NCBI GenBank assembly: GCA_003614735.1
Contig: KZ992459.1
Location: forward strand, 1 to 53,324
DNA: 53,324 nt
Direction: 5' to 3'
DNA from: Thamnocephalis sphaerospora
Lineage: Eukaryota; Zoopagomycota; Zoopagomycetes; Zoopagales; Sigmoideomycetaceae
Part shown: positions 41,556 to 51,698 of the stretch, one piece after another
How positions within the stretch are numbered: the stretch's first letter is position 1
Layout: every line of letters starts with the position of its first letter
Notes under the pieces: model-generated
What the model saw: the letters and a program-made list of their open reading frames with translations, nothing else
Database searches by the model: none
What the model was told of the DNA's origin: nothing
Made by a program: the position numbers and the translations under genes

Positions 41556-43387
41556 ATGTCCCAGTCGGAAAACACGCACGTCGCTGCTGCCGCTGCTGCC
41601 GCTGAAATCTCCAACGAGGAGCTGCACAAGCTGTTCAACGACGCCAAAGCCGAATGTCCCGCTTTCCATGCCGGCTGTCCGTATGCAAAGCTGGCCACTC
41701 CCGAAGCACATGCTGTGGCGGCAAAATGGTAGGCACGCGTGCAACCGCGTAGTCCAACGGCGGCACCGACGCTCACACTGCGCTGTATCGCGTCATCGCC
41801 GCCCTTATTGCTTTACTGGGCATGGTGATGTGTAACCCGGTGTCCTGTTGCAACTATGGCGTCGTATCGACGACCAGCCCGGCCTTCCAGAATGGTAGGC
41901 ATCCGCATTTTGCCGAGCAGCGATATCAGATGTTCGGAGAATGCTCGCAGGCGGCGCTAACCGACCATGCTCCGTTTAGGCTGCCCGTTTAGCGGCAAGA
42001 CGCCCGATCAGATAGTGCAGCTGCTTAGTGAGGTCCCTCATGGCCACAAGCCCTGCCCGGCAGTTGGTCATGGAAGTAAGTTCACACGGCAAAGCAGTCG
42101 AGCGGGCATTGTTCCCCTATTCCTCTACATCTGTCCGAGTGTACAGGCGGCGTGTCTTTAGACGAATGTGGCAAGCGGTGATCACCCGCCTTTCACGCTT
42201 GCGCGCGCACTTGGCGGGCTGCACGCACGCTATAAAAGTACACCTCTTGAGCGCCGCTAGACCGCACGCCAACGCACGCAAACACCCCTGCTCTCTTGCT
42301 CCCTCCGCCGTTACCGCCGTTACTCTGGCACCCACCATTTTTGCTGTCTTGTATAACTCACCATCTACTGTCGCGTTTGTCTCTCGCTATTTGCACAGAG
42401 GTCGGCAATATCCGCAGCTGCGCAGAGGGTGAAACGCTTCTCGAGGCACTGCAAAGTCTCCGCCTCGACCTGTTTACGCTTTACCAGGAAGAAGACAACG
42501 AACAGGCCAAGAAGGAAATGCCTGCCCCGACCACCCTTGCTCAAGACTTGCGGTCCGGTACCGCCAAGGTGCATGCGATTGCGGAACGTTCCGCCTTCAT
42601 CAAGTAGGTTACAAAGTATGGCACGTAATTATGGCGAATTGCTGACGTACGGTTCACCGATCACGCCAACAGGCACTACATGCGCGGCGAGCTGAATCGT
42701 GAAATCTATGGCCAGTTTCTGATCTCTCTTTACCACATCTACATTGCGCTTGAGGAAGTGCTAGATCAGCATGCCAACAATGAGCGTCTTCGCACCATCT
42801 ACTTTCCGGACAAGCTGCGTCGGGCGCCTGAAATTGAAAAGGATCTCGAGTTTTATATCGGCCCAACTTGGCGCGAAAAGGCGCAGCAGGTGCCCCAGAG
42901 CACGCAAGACTATGTCGACCGGCTCTACGAGCTGTCGCGCACCAACCCAGATCTGCTCGTTGCCCATAGCTACACGCGCTATCTCGGCGATCTGAGCGGT
43001 GGCCAGATTCTCGCCAAGAGGACACGCAAGTTCCTTGAACTGCCTGCCGACAAGGGCACCGCCTTCTACGACTTTGATGCCATCGATAACTGCAACGAAT
43101 TCAAGGAAGATTTCCGCGCAGCACTCAATGAGATACCGGTTGATGCCGACACCAAGGCAGCCATTGTCGAGGAGGCCAACAATGCTTTCCGCCTTAACGT
43201 TGGCGTGTTTGAAGCGCACGAGCATCTACTGCAGCAAGGACTCAAGAAGGCCGCTGCGGGCAGCCGTGACGTGGGCAATGCCCGTGCGCGCACCATTGGC
43301 AAATATGTGGCCATTGGCGCTTGGATTGCCGTTGCCGTTGCGTTCCTGAACCATCGCGGCGCCTTCAACTTTTTGCTGCACAAGTAA
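41556..43387 (+). CDS. HMX1: heme oxygenase with N-terminal Cys-Pro motif array, membrane-anchored
   Basis: Breaks heme to biliverdin, CO and iron at the ER membrane. Five exons: 41556-41728, 41878-41894, 41980-42075, 42399-42603, 42673-43387 (401 aa). The N-terminal 135 residues lie outside the catalytic fold and carry five Cys-Pro pairs: Cys34, Cys41, Cys58, Cys65, Cys89. The first two pairs are nearly duplicated (ECPAFHAGCPYA and KCPAFQNGCPFS). The catalytic domain has the proximal ligand His154 (AKVHAIAERSAF), YGQFLISLYHIY and the distal-helix GDLSGGQ at 269-275. It ends in a single C-terminal membrane segment at about 372-395. Exon 2 is a 17-nt microexon; it is required, because skipping it brings in a stop. 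Cys-Pro motifs resemble heme-regulatory motifs of animal HO-2, but the position here is N-terminal. Confidence 0.93.
42231..42238 (+). promoter_or_regulatory. TATAAAAG inside heme oxygenase intron 3
   Basis: A perfect TATA box in the 323-nt intron 3, 160 nt before exon 4. Exon 4 has an in-frame ATG at 42518 (Met136) just before the catalytic domain. It may be chance, or an internal promoter for a short isoform. Confidence 0.3.
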
Positions 43388-43487
43388 GCACACTTATGCT
43401 AGGCAACACCACTCTGCCTTCCCAAATAGCCATATTCTTCACACGCCATTCACTATTGCTCATCCTCACACCTGTCAAGGTGTCGTC

Positions 43488-43493
43488 AATAAA
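43488..43493 (+). terminator. AATAAA poly(A) signal of heme oxygenase
   Basis: Canonical hexamer 101 nt past the stop codon, in the 177-nt convergent gap with the Shg1-like gene. Confidence 0.5.
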
Positions 43494-43564
43494 CGAAACA
43501 TATATATCATAGGACCTACGGCTCTGAATACGATGTAGATGAGGTACAAAGCGCCAGCCTTCGA

Positions 43565-44305
43565 CTAGGAATGGTTTGTACTGTTTGACTGTTTGGCCGT
43601 CTCCGCGTCGGTGCCGCTTGCGAGCAGGTAGCTGAGATACGAGGACCCGCCGACTTCGGAGATCGCATTCGCTGCTGGACCGGGGCGTGCCGTTGCGCTG
43701 CTTCGTGCGTCCTCCCTGTCGCCACCCGCGCCTTCGGACGCGTTATCTGCTGTGGATGCTAAGCTGCTGTCCTTGGCTTTGTCTGTTGCGCTGCGTTAGT
43801 GTACGTCATGCAAGCGGATACGCGACGTGTTCTGCTCACTTTGTTGGTACAGTGCTATTAGACTGTCCGTCGTCTCCTCTCGTATTTCTGCCTGATAGTC
43901 GCTCGTGTCGAGAAAGTCGCGCTTGGCCGTGTGCTTCAGGTTGTCGTGTATGCGAAGACTATGCAAGACCGTTAGCGAGGCACGTCGCGCTTACCCACTG
44001 CTACCCGCCGCTACGTACTGCTTCAGCCGGTCCAAGACTGCACGATGGAATTGCGCACGCGAGAGTGGCGCGTGAGGCGACTGGTTATAGAGCTCGCGCG
44101 CCACACGGTCCACCTGTTCCAGCAGCAAGTGCCCCTCCTCCTGCAATCGTCGGTTAGCTACGCGTCGTCAGCATTGCGTCGCGCCACGTACATGCTCTTG
44201 AAAGTCAGCCAGCAGCTGCTTGCGCATTCTGTCAAAGGCGCCCCGCTGCTTCACCTGCTCTACAAGGTCTTCTGGCCTGATGGCAGCGCCGATGAGGTTA
44301 GACAT
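43565..44305 (-). CDS. Shg1/BOD1-family protein (COMPASS-associated)
   Basis: Small helical protein of the COMPASS Shg1 / human BOD1 family, linked to Set1 histone H3K4 methyltransferase in yeast. Exons 5' to 3': 44305-44192, 44140-43995, 43958-43840, 43782-43565 (198 aa). The signature is LVEQVKQRGAFDRMRKQLLADFQEH, the BOD1/Shg1 helix pair, followed by a second helical part (LLLEQVDRVARELY, RLKQYVAAGSSGLRIHDNL). The C-terminal 70 residues are Ala/Ser/Asp-rich and look disordered. All four junctions are in phase with GT-AG borders. Family: fairly sure. Complex membership: inferred from yeast. Confidence 0.82.
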
Positions 44306-44588
44306 TGCTGCGACGCCAAAACAGTGTGGTGAGAGAACACGCAAGGCGCCGATACAATAAATATCGCAGAGCATGGTTATGCCCACGCCCACTGGCCATC
44401 AACGCCGCACCTGACTGCCAGTGCCCAGCGTCTCCATTACGTAAAGAGTGGCAGCGCCAACACAATGAAATATTTAATAATAATCGTGGCAATTGAGCAG
44501 CGAATTTGCATGCAACAGTGCAATTGGCACTTGCCGTATGAGCTGGTCCAGCAGCAGTGAATGAAATAGGCGAGCGCCAGGCTGAAGC

Positions 44589-46058
44589 TTACGACGTGAA
44601 CTCGCCAATGCGCGAGCGTGCCGTGACTAGCGTCTCCAGCTCATCCATAGTATGCTGCACCAGATCGTTGTCAAATTGGAGGCCGTGTGCCAGCGTCACG
44701 ATGGTGCTGCCGCCAAAGGCAAAGCAGCCAATCTTGTCGCCACGGTTCACCCACTGGCCCACCCGTACGTTCATGCGCATGGAGGCAACGAGCGTGGCGC
44801 CAATGTAGGCAGTCTGCACCTTTTGGCCGTTCTGGCGCTGGATCTCCATGATCACACGCACGTTCTCGGTAAACACGTTAACATTCCGGCGCACGGCAAG
44901 CGGATTGACTGGATGTAGCCGATTAATTAGCCAGCTTCCCCAGCCAAGGTAACGACAATGTGCTCGACACTTACCGGTGTAGTACTCGCCGGTGACATTG
45001 TGCATCCTCATGATAGTACCGCTAACCGGAGCGTGGAAGCAGTGATAGTCCTGCGGCGCAAGACGAGAGACAACCAGAGTGGCATTGTCGTAGCTGTTTG
45101 GCGAATCCTTCAGGTCAAGCAGCTGCGACGTCGTAAAACGCTTTCCCTTGATCCTGCGCGCATTGGCGTCAAATGAAGCAGTAAGCATGCGATTGAAATG
45201 ATGTTGCGCCACGTACTATCGCAGCCACCTACCACAGCTGCTGTGCAAGTTTCACAGACGGAAACACCACCGTACGTGCATCGGCGGGAGAGGAAAAGGC
45301 GCGCTACAGCAGCCCGTGTTGTCAGCCATCCATCCTTTGAATGCCCGCACGTTCGACGCGTCGCTTCACAGTCACCTACCGGATTGGACAAGTCGCCGAC
45401 CGGGCGTGCGCTATCCTTGATCTCGCGGGTAAAAAAGTCGTTGAATGTCTTGTACTGGTTTATGTTTGGGCGTACGTAATCGGACATGTCCAGCTGGAAC
45501 TCGTCAACGAATCTGGGAATGTCCGACACCGACTGCGGATCGTCCATCCATTTGCCCTTCTTCGAGGTCATTATTTTAAGGGCCTTGCGAACGGGCCAGC
45601 TGGTAGCCACGGCCGGGAGACTGTAGGCGGCAACCATGGTAGCACGGACGGTCTTTTCCATGTGTTCGTAGAAAATCCTGCCGTCGGCGCGATTCACGAC
45701 GTAGTTGCCAACGCTCTGACGAAGCATTTTGCGCACTGCGTCCGTCAGACCAGAACCCTCTGCCTCCGGCAAGGGCGCAGCAACACTCGGCTGAGCCGGA
45801 TTCGTTTTGGGCTGCGTATGCAGCGCTGTGAAAAACTCCGTGCTGACTAGCCTGCCGCCCATATTCGAGATGTCGTCTGTTGGTACAGTGGTCAGAAAAT
45901 TAGCGATGGTCCAGCAACTGCAGACCGTCGTCCGTCTACCTACTTGTGGCGGTCTGGAAGCCCGACATTGAAAAGGTAGTATCGAGGTTCTGCTCTGCGA
46001 GCGCCAGTGCGGGCATCGACGCCAGCAGTGCGCAGACAAAAAGATGCATAATAGTCAT
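44589..46058 (-). CDS. phosphatidylserine decarboxylase with signal peptide
   Basis: Pyruvoyl enzyme converting phosphatidylserine to phosphatidylethanolamine. Exons 5' to 3': 46058-45944, 45876-45380, 45303-45233, 45153-44975, 44908-44589 (393 aa). Residues 1-21 form a signal peptide (MHLFVCALLASMPALALA). Family blocks in order: FNDFFTREIK, SPADARTVVFP (Asp212), WIKGKRFTTSQLL, RLAPQDYHCFHAP (His265/His268), VNPLAV..NVNVFTENVRV, GATLVASM and the self-cleavage site FGGST with Ser355 as pyruvoyl precursor. The GGST form is that of Psd2-like enzymes; mitochondrial enzymes have LGST. There is no C2 domain and no mitochondrial presequence. This suggests an enzyme of the secretory pathway lumen or vacuole/endosome. 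Enzyme identity: very sure. Location: inferred. Confidence 0.93.
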
Positions 46059-46437
46059 GGCCGCCAGCGAGTGTGTTAATACGTGAAACGGATGTGTTTG
46101 TGGTAAGAAAGAGCGGTGATGAATCTAAGGCGATGATGGGTGCTAGAGCGCAAGAGGAGCACGAACAGACGTAGCACCATGACACGGCACTAGCACGCAG
46201 AACATGATCTTTTATTGCAGCAGCAATCAGAAAAGGGGCAGATGGGTAGCCAAGGGAAGGGGCACTCGGAGGCAAGTATCATTAGTTACTAGCGGGAAAC
46301 GAGCACGCGGTGGCTGCCGCAATTAGCGCCGTACACACATGGTCGCGAGCCAAATTGTCTCATTCAACCCAATGCAACATTTTGTACACCCACATTGTCA
46401 TGGAAAACAAGACCGAGACATGCTACATTGTTATGCG
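46059..46437. other. intergenic between PSD promoter side and M50B 3' end
   Basis: About 380 nt. It holds the PSD promoter (right of its ATG) and the 3' flank of the M50B gene. An AATAAA-like signal is not clear on the minus strand. Nothing else seen. Confidence 0.5.
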
Positions 46438-47402
46438 CTACTGACCGGGTCCCGAAGCTGACGCACGGTCGCGGAACACCGCAATGCCCGCCAGCACGGC
46501 CGCGGCCAAAAAAACAAGCGAGATCAGGAACCAGACAAGGCCCCAGAATTGCGGTACGCAGCAGCCCGTGTACTTTGCAAATTTGGTAGCGTCGCTCTCA
46601 TTGACTTTGCGCACAACAAGATCCTCGACAATGTCCCACAGACTGTATAGACAGCTCATCACGCTGCAGCATGCGGCACACGCCGGTTAGTGTGCGTGTT
46701 TCACGTGTTTCAATGGCCGGCGCGCAACCGTGCGTCGATAATCTAGGCCACATACCCCATAAAGAGAACAAAGTACTTGAGCCCTACTGCATCCTTGACT
46801 AGCCAGAGCACGACGATCAACCCAATGAAGAGAAGCGTCACACCGCGCGTCAGCCAGTTGCGTGCCCACCACAACGTGGCGAGCAAGCAGATGCCTATGA
46901 TGACCGACACCACTTTCGAGGCCAGCACGTCAAATCCGGCAAAGATCATGAGTGCTCCGAAAAAAGAAGACCCAAGATAGCCCGCAGGCAATGTGCAGCA
47001 TGGCGAGCCGCCACGCTAGTATGCATCCAGATCGTCAGCAGGGCGTCATGACGGCCAACCCGTGAGCCTTCGCAGCCTACCATACGGGTTACGCCGCCCT
47101 CCTCTGGGTCCACCTCAATTGCTTCGATCTTGGCGCCGGTACAGCATCCAGCAGCAGCATGTCCAAACTCATGCAACGCCACCGTCACCAACTGGATGGG
47201 GCAGGATGCAGCATGTGTGAGCGTTTCTTTGTTGCTGGCCGCTGCCTACGACAGCACGCACCTTGAATGGATAAAGGATAGTCTTGAGGATAGGAACGTT
47301 CCATAGGATAAGAATGGCGAGAATGTACACGCCAATGATAATAAGCGTCGTTTTTTGCTCTTCGTTGGGCGTAATCAGCTCGACAAACGACTGGTTTGCC
47401 AT
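46438..47402 (-). CDS. M50B-type intramembrane metalloprotease-like protein
   Basis: Polytopic membrane protein of the peptidase M50B-like family. Exons 5' to 3': 47402-47262, 47191-47081, 47015-46756, 46663-46438 (245 aa). An N-terminal membrane helix (TTLIIIGVYILAILILW) is followed by the zinc-site helix VALHEFGHA (His54, Glu55, His58), then VDPEEGGVTR, PAGYLGSSFFGALMIF, a series of membrane segments, MSCLYSLWDIVEDL, KVNESDATKFAK and a final membrane helix. This order matches the fungal/plant M50B family. The usual third zinc ligand of site-2 proteases is not obvious, so whether it cleaves is open. The ATG at 47402 is the first in frame. Confidence 0.87.
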
Positions 47403-47899
47403 GTTCGCCAAGAATTGCTGCAAACGGTACCGGTGCGGCAGGAAAAGATGCGAAAGAAACTTGCGAGGAAATGCTATGCAGAGGCGGCGAAGGTGTGCCG
47501 CAGACGGTTGCGGCGTGTGTGGACAGCGAGGGGCAAAGGGGGAAGCTAATGCGGCAAGTGGGTGGCAGTAAAACAGCAGCGATGACGGAGTTGCAAGCGG
47601 AGCGGTCGTTGGCGCTGTCGCCGCTAAAATTACCTGTGGTCGAGCAAAGATTGACAGGGACCGAGTCGACTGGAACAGCTACGGTGCGCAGGGTGCCCAT
47701 GCCTGCCCCGCGACCGCATCGACTCTTGGGCCCGTGTCCACCTGCTCTATGTGCATACGCTACAAGATTGACGACTAGCTGGCCAAAGCGCACTGGTGCA
47801 CATCTCGACATCTGGTAGCGTTAGCAACTAGCGACAACTGGCGCCTGCATTGCTGCCAAGACACTCCTGTTGGCACGCGCTGGCGAGTTTCTGCGCGTC
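47403..47899. promoter_or_regulatory. divergent upstream region of M50B and amino-acid transporter genes
   Basis: 497 nt between divergent start codons. Open frames run through it on both strands but show no motif and overlap each other. Treated as promoter DNA. Confidence 0.45.
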
Positions 47900-50235
47900 A
47901 TGGCCCGCGGCAATGGACGCGAATCCTACGCTGAATCTGAGGATGAGATAGCCGTACACGTTCCGCTGCACGCAATTCACCGAGACGTCAGCCCGCGCGT
48001 ATCCACATCATCTTCCGTATCGCGCGGTCGCCCGCAGTCATTATCGCGGAGCAAGGCTGCGTCTGGCTACAGCGGCGGGGAGGATGAGAGCGGCACACTG
48101 CACAGGCGTAGTCTGTCCCAGGATAGGCGTGTAAGCTATGCGCCCAGCATTCACAGCGGCGAGGGAAACGAATTGGATATGGATGGCGAGGGTGACCAGC
48201 AGGGCCTGCTTACGGGTGCTTCCAAGTATCAAGTGGATGCCGATGCCGAGGTGGAGCAGCCAACAGCCGGTCTTCTGGAGTCGTTCCTCAACATGGCCAA
48301 CGCCATTGTTGGCGCCGGCAAGTACCGAGCCAATGTGGCGCTTACATGCTCTGTGCACGGCTAATGCTAAACCATCGCTCTAGGTATTATCGGTGGGTGT
48401 CGCCACTACTGCGCATGGATGACAGCCACCCACAGCGCATTTACTGTCTTGTATCTTGCGTCCGCTGCGCATAGGCCTGCCATACTCGTTTCGTCAAGCT
48501 GGATTCTGGGCAGGAATCATTCTGCTTGCCGCCCTTACCCTGATCGTTGGTAAGTTGTGCACGGTGTCAATAACACCAATTCACCAGCTAATTAGTATGA
48601 GCGTTTGATGCTGCGCACAGACTGGACGGTTGGCCTGCTGATTGTAAACAGCAAAATGGCTTCGCGTCGGTCCTATCAGGACCTGATGGAATTCTGCTTT
48701 GGTCGTGCTGGCTTTATCGCAATATCCTTCTTTCAGTTCGTTTTTGCTTTTGGCGGTAAGTGTGCACAATAGCGCTACTAAGGTCGCCACAGTGCCGCGG
48801 GACTTGCTCGCGTGTTTTCCCCACCTTGCTTACTTACTGGTACTTTGCTTCTGCGTAGCCATGTGTGCTTACAACGTCATCATCGGCAGGTGGCAGTGCG
48901 ACAGTGGACTTTGTACGTCGGCATCGCTCTTTGCTAACTATCCGCATACCGTTTGCCACTCCTGTCACACTAGGCGACACTGTTCCTAGCGTTATGCTGG
49001 CGCTTTTCCCCTCGTTTGCTGATCACCCGGTGCTTTCACTGCTGGTGTCGCGACGCTTTATCATCACAGTCTGCACGGTGTGCATCACATTTCCGCTGTC
49101 ACTCTACCGTGACATTGCAAAGCTCGCCAAGGCCAGCGCATTTGCGCTTGTCGCTCTTGTCGTCATCATCCTGGCTGTGATGGTCGAAGCACCGCGCACG
49201 TTGCCGGAAAGTCGCGGCGATCAGTCTATACGCTTTGCCTTTATCCAGCCTGAAATATTCCGGTCGGTGGGCGTTATCTGCTTTGGTAGGTCGATTGTGC
49301 ACGCAGCGTATTAAGCCCATCTTCATTTGCTTACATGAAGCGCCCAATTGTGCAGCTTTTGTCTGCCACCACAATACTTTTGTTATTCTCAAGGCGCTTA
49401 AAAGCCCCTCGCTGAACCGATTTGGCGTGGTGACGCACTCTAGCATGGTAGTGTCGCTGATCTCCTGTCTGGCCATGGCTATTAGTGGCTATATTGTATT
49501 CACCGACAAAACTGACGGTACTGTCGCTAGCAGTCACTTTGATATCCAGCAGCTAACACATCCAGCGCCTTTTCCCGTAGGAAACGTGCTAAACAACTTT
49601 CCCACCAACAATCTCTTCATCAACATTGCGCGTCTTTGCTTTGGCATGAACATGTTCACCACCTTTCCGCTCGAGCACTTTGTTGTTCGCGAGGTAGCGC
49701 TACATCGGCACACCGCGTTGCATAGGTCTTTTGCTAATCTTTGCATACATAGGTGGTGGAGGCGCTCTTCTTTCCAAAGCACGTCAGTCGACTTACCAAC
49801 CTGCTGCTGACCACCGCACTGGTGGGTGTATCCCTGATTATTGCATTGGCCACTTGTGACCTTGGTCTCGTCATGGAGTTGACGGTAAGTCATTGCTGCA
49901 TGCGCGCATGGCGCCTGCCTCGCCTGTCCAAACCAGTTGCTCACTCGACACACCGGGATGATAGGGTGGCATATCCGCTACAGCCTTAGGTAGGTCCCTG
50001 TGCACAGCAAATGCGTCTGTCATTTATATCGCTAGCCACTTACACCGACGTTGTAGCGTTTGTTCTGCCGCCCGCCTGCTATTTGAAACTGGCATCGGGT
50101 CCGCTGATGTCACGCAAAAAGCTGCCCAGCATCGTATGCATCATTTTTGGCGTCATTATTATGGTGCTAAGCACCTCATTCACCGTCATCGACTATTTTG
50201 ACAACACGTCGAAGCGTAAAGTCTGCCTCTGGTAG
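47900..50235 (+). CDS. vacuolar-type amino-acid transporter (AVT / AAAP family)
   Basis: Multi-pass amino-acid/auxin permease family member, closest in motif to the Avt5/6 exporters of the vacuole. Eleven exons: 47900-48317, 48384-48392, 48475-48549, 48621-48755, 48859-48885, 48974-49285, 49356-49517, 49581-49693, 49753-49884, 49965-49989, 50036-50235 (535 aa). The N-terminal 125 residues are acidic and Ser/Arg-rich, as in vacuolar Avt proteins. Then come ANAIVGAGIIGLPYSFRQAGF, DWTVGLLIVNSK, the FAFGAMCAYNVIIGD helix, RDIAKLAKASAF, FAFVCHHNTF, FTDKTDGNVLNNFP, ELTGGISATALATYTD and a last pair of helices. Exons of 9, 27 and 25 nt are required by the conserved text. Introns 1 and 5 have GC donors (GCAAGT, GCAGGT). 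Confidence 0.93.
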
Positions 50236-50494
50236 TCAGCATGTTTAGGGTTTCTACTACAGCTGCGCGATATTGGATAAACATTGTTATGTGCCTTCCT
50301 CGGCCCGTAGGCACTTGCTGGCACATCATAACAGTCCTCATACGTTTCTGGCGACGATGCGCGCAAATGCTCGTTTACCAATTTGCGGTGGCATGCGCAT
50401 AGTTTGCTTGTATCCATATGCACAAACATACACAGACACGCGCAGAGCACTGGATGCGACTGTCCTGTCGCCGCTGCTCGTGGCGTGTCTACGC

Positions 50495-51363
50495 TCAGCA
50501 GCCATCGCTGGTGGCCTTGGTGTTGAGGATAAGCGCAACAATGAGTCCATACAAGCCAAGCACTTCGGCAAAAATCAAAACCAGCACCATAGTCACAAAC
50601 ATCCGCGGCTGCCGACTGTATGCACGCACGCACTAGCAAATACACCATGGTCGTTAGTATGCACACACGCGCATGCCAGGACACTTGTCTGCCATCAACA
50701 GGTACCCACCGAATCGCCCACAATGCCGATGCAGTAGCCGGCTGCCAGACCAGTAAAGCCAACAGATAGACCAGCACCCAGGTGCACCATACCGCTAGCG
50801 ATGCAATTGAAAAGAAAGCGCACGGTAAGCGCAGATTTGATGCATGTGTAAGCGCCTGCATCGTGCACTGGCAAATGGCGCTACTTACGCGTAAAGGGAA
50901 TACGGATCCGTTGGAGTCACTATGACATCGATGTCAGTCAGCAGTTGGTATTGGGGCCAGCATCGTTGTGCGCGTATGCACGTACATGATCCAGCGATTA
51001 GTACCGAAGTCACCAGGCCGTACACGGCAATAATACCCGCCATAACCACAGGAATCAACGCCTAAGTTGCAGACGCGCTGCTGAGCAAAATGGTATAGCG
51101 TTACCGCCTTCAAACCCTGCTACGCACCTTCATGATAAGCTCAGGGCGGAATGTGCCCATACCGGCGATGCCAACACCGGCTTTGGCGGTGCCGTATGCC
51201 GCACCGGCCGCTACGCCCCGGCCGTAGTGGCGCTGGTTAATTGAAGCCGCAGACGACCAGCCCAATCGCCATCTTTTCGGCCACACTCACAGCTAAGCAC
51301 CATAGCGGCACAGACGCCGGCAAAGCCGAAGAACGGCGCATACGCAGGGCAGTAGTCGGCCAT
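50495..51363 (-). CDS. VMA11: V-ATPase proteolipid subunit c' (Vma11)
   Basis: Rotor-ring subunit of the Vo sector that carries protons across vacuolar and Golgi membranes. Exons 5' to 3': 51363-51291, 51210-51128, 51061-50986, 50919-50889, 50794-50710, 50632-50495 (161 aa). Four membrane helices. Vma11-type rather than Vma3-type marks: [35 protein letters not shown], and [13 protein letters not shown] (Vma11 has GDVGVRKYMHQPR; Vma3 has GVRGTAQQPR). Glu139 in helix 4 ([11 protein letters not shown]) is the proton-binding residue. The c' subunit is known only from fungi, so this gene supports the taxonomic call. Exon 4 is only 31 nt. Convergent with the transporter gene, whose vacuolar role depends on the V-ATPase gradient; divergent from DCTN5. 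Confidence 0.93.
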
Positions 51364-51698
51364 GATAGACACGTGGGTGGTGAGTGCGGCACGTCAGGGC
51401 AGCGGTCCAGCTAACAGTATACAGATGCACGTCGACCAGAGGAAAAGACCCGGATGTGAACCAGTGAACGGGAAACAGTGCGAGAGGATGCGAGGCAGGG
51501 AAGATTGCGGTGTCCAGGTGGAAGAGCAAGGCGGGCACCCCACCTGGTGGCGTCACCGGTGGCCGCAACAACACGTTGTCCTCCTGACCAGCACTCGCAT
51601 TCCGCATTCCCCTCCACTTGTTTCTGCCGGACGACCGCCGCCACTGCCGCCGCCTCGCTCACGTTGCACGGCCGGACGCGCCTCATCTTGCACACGCG
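51364..51698. promoter_or_regulatory. divergent upstream region of VMA11 and DCTN5
   Basis: 335 nt between divergent start codons. The right part (51600-51665) is C-rich. No TATA box seen. Confidence 0.5.

Noticed and set aside
47403..47899. Protein-coding frames between the M50B and AVT genes
   Set aside because: Frames on both strands overlap and lack motifs, and the space is needed for two divergent promoters.
48886..48973. Using the GT of GCAGGT as a normal donor in AVT intron 5 (and likewise in the PhyH-like gene)
   Set aside because: Both choices shift the reading frame and reach stops, whereas the GC donor gives the conserved text exactly.
50495..51363. V-ATPase c (Vma3) rather than c' (Vma11)
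   Set aside because: The [14 protein letters not shown] and VRAYSRQPR blocks follow Vma11; Vma3 has GVRGTAQQPR at the last site.
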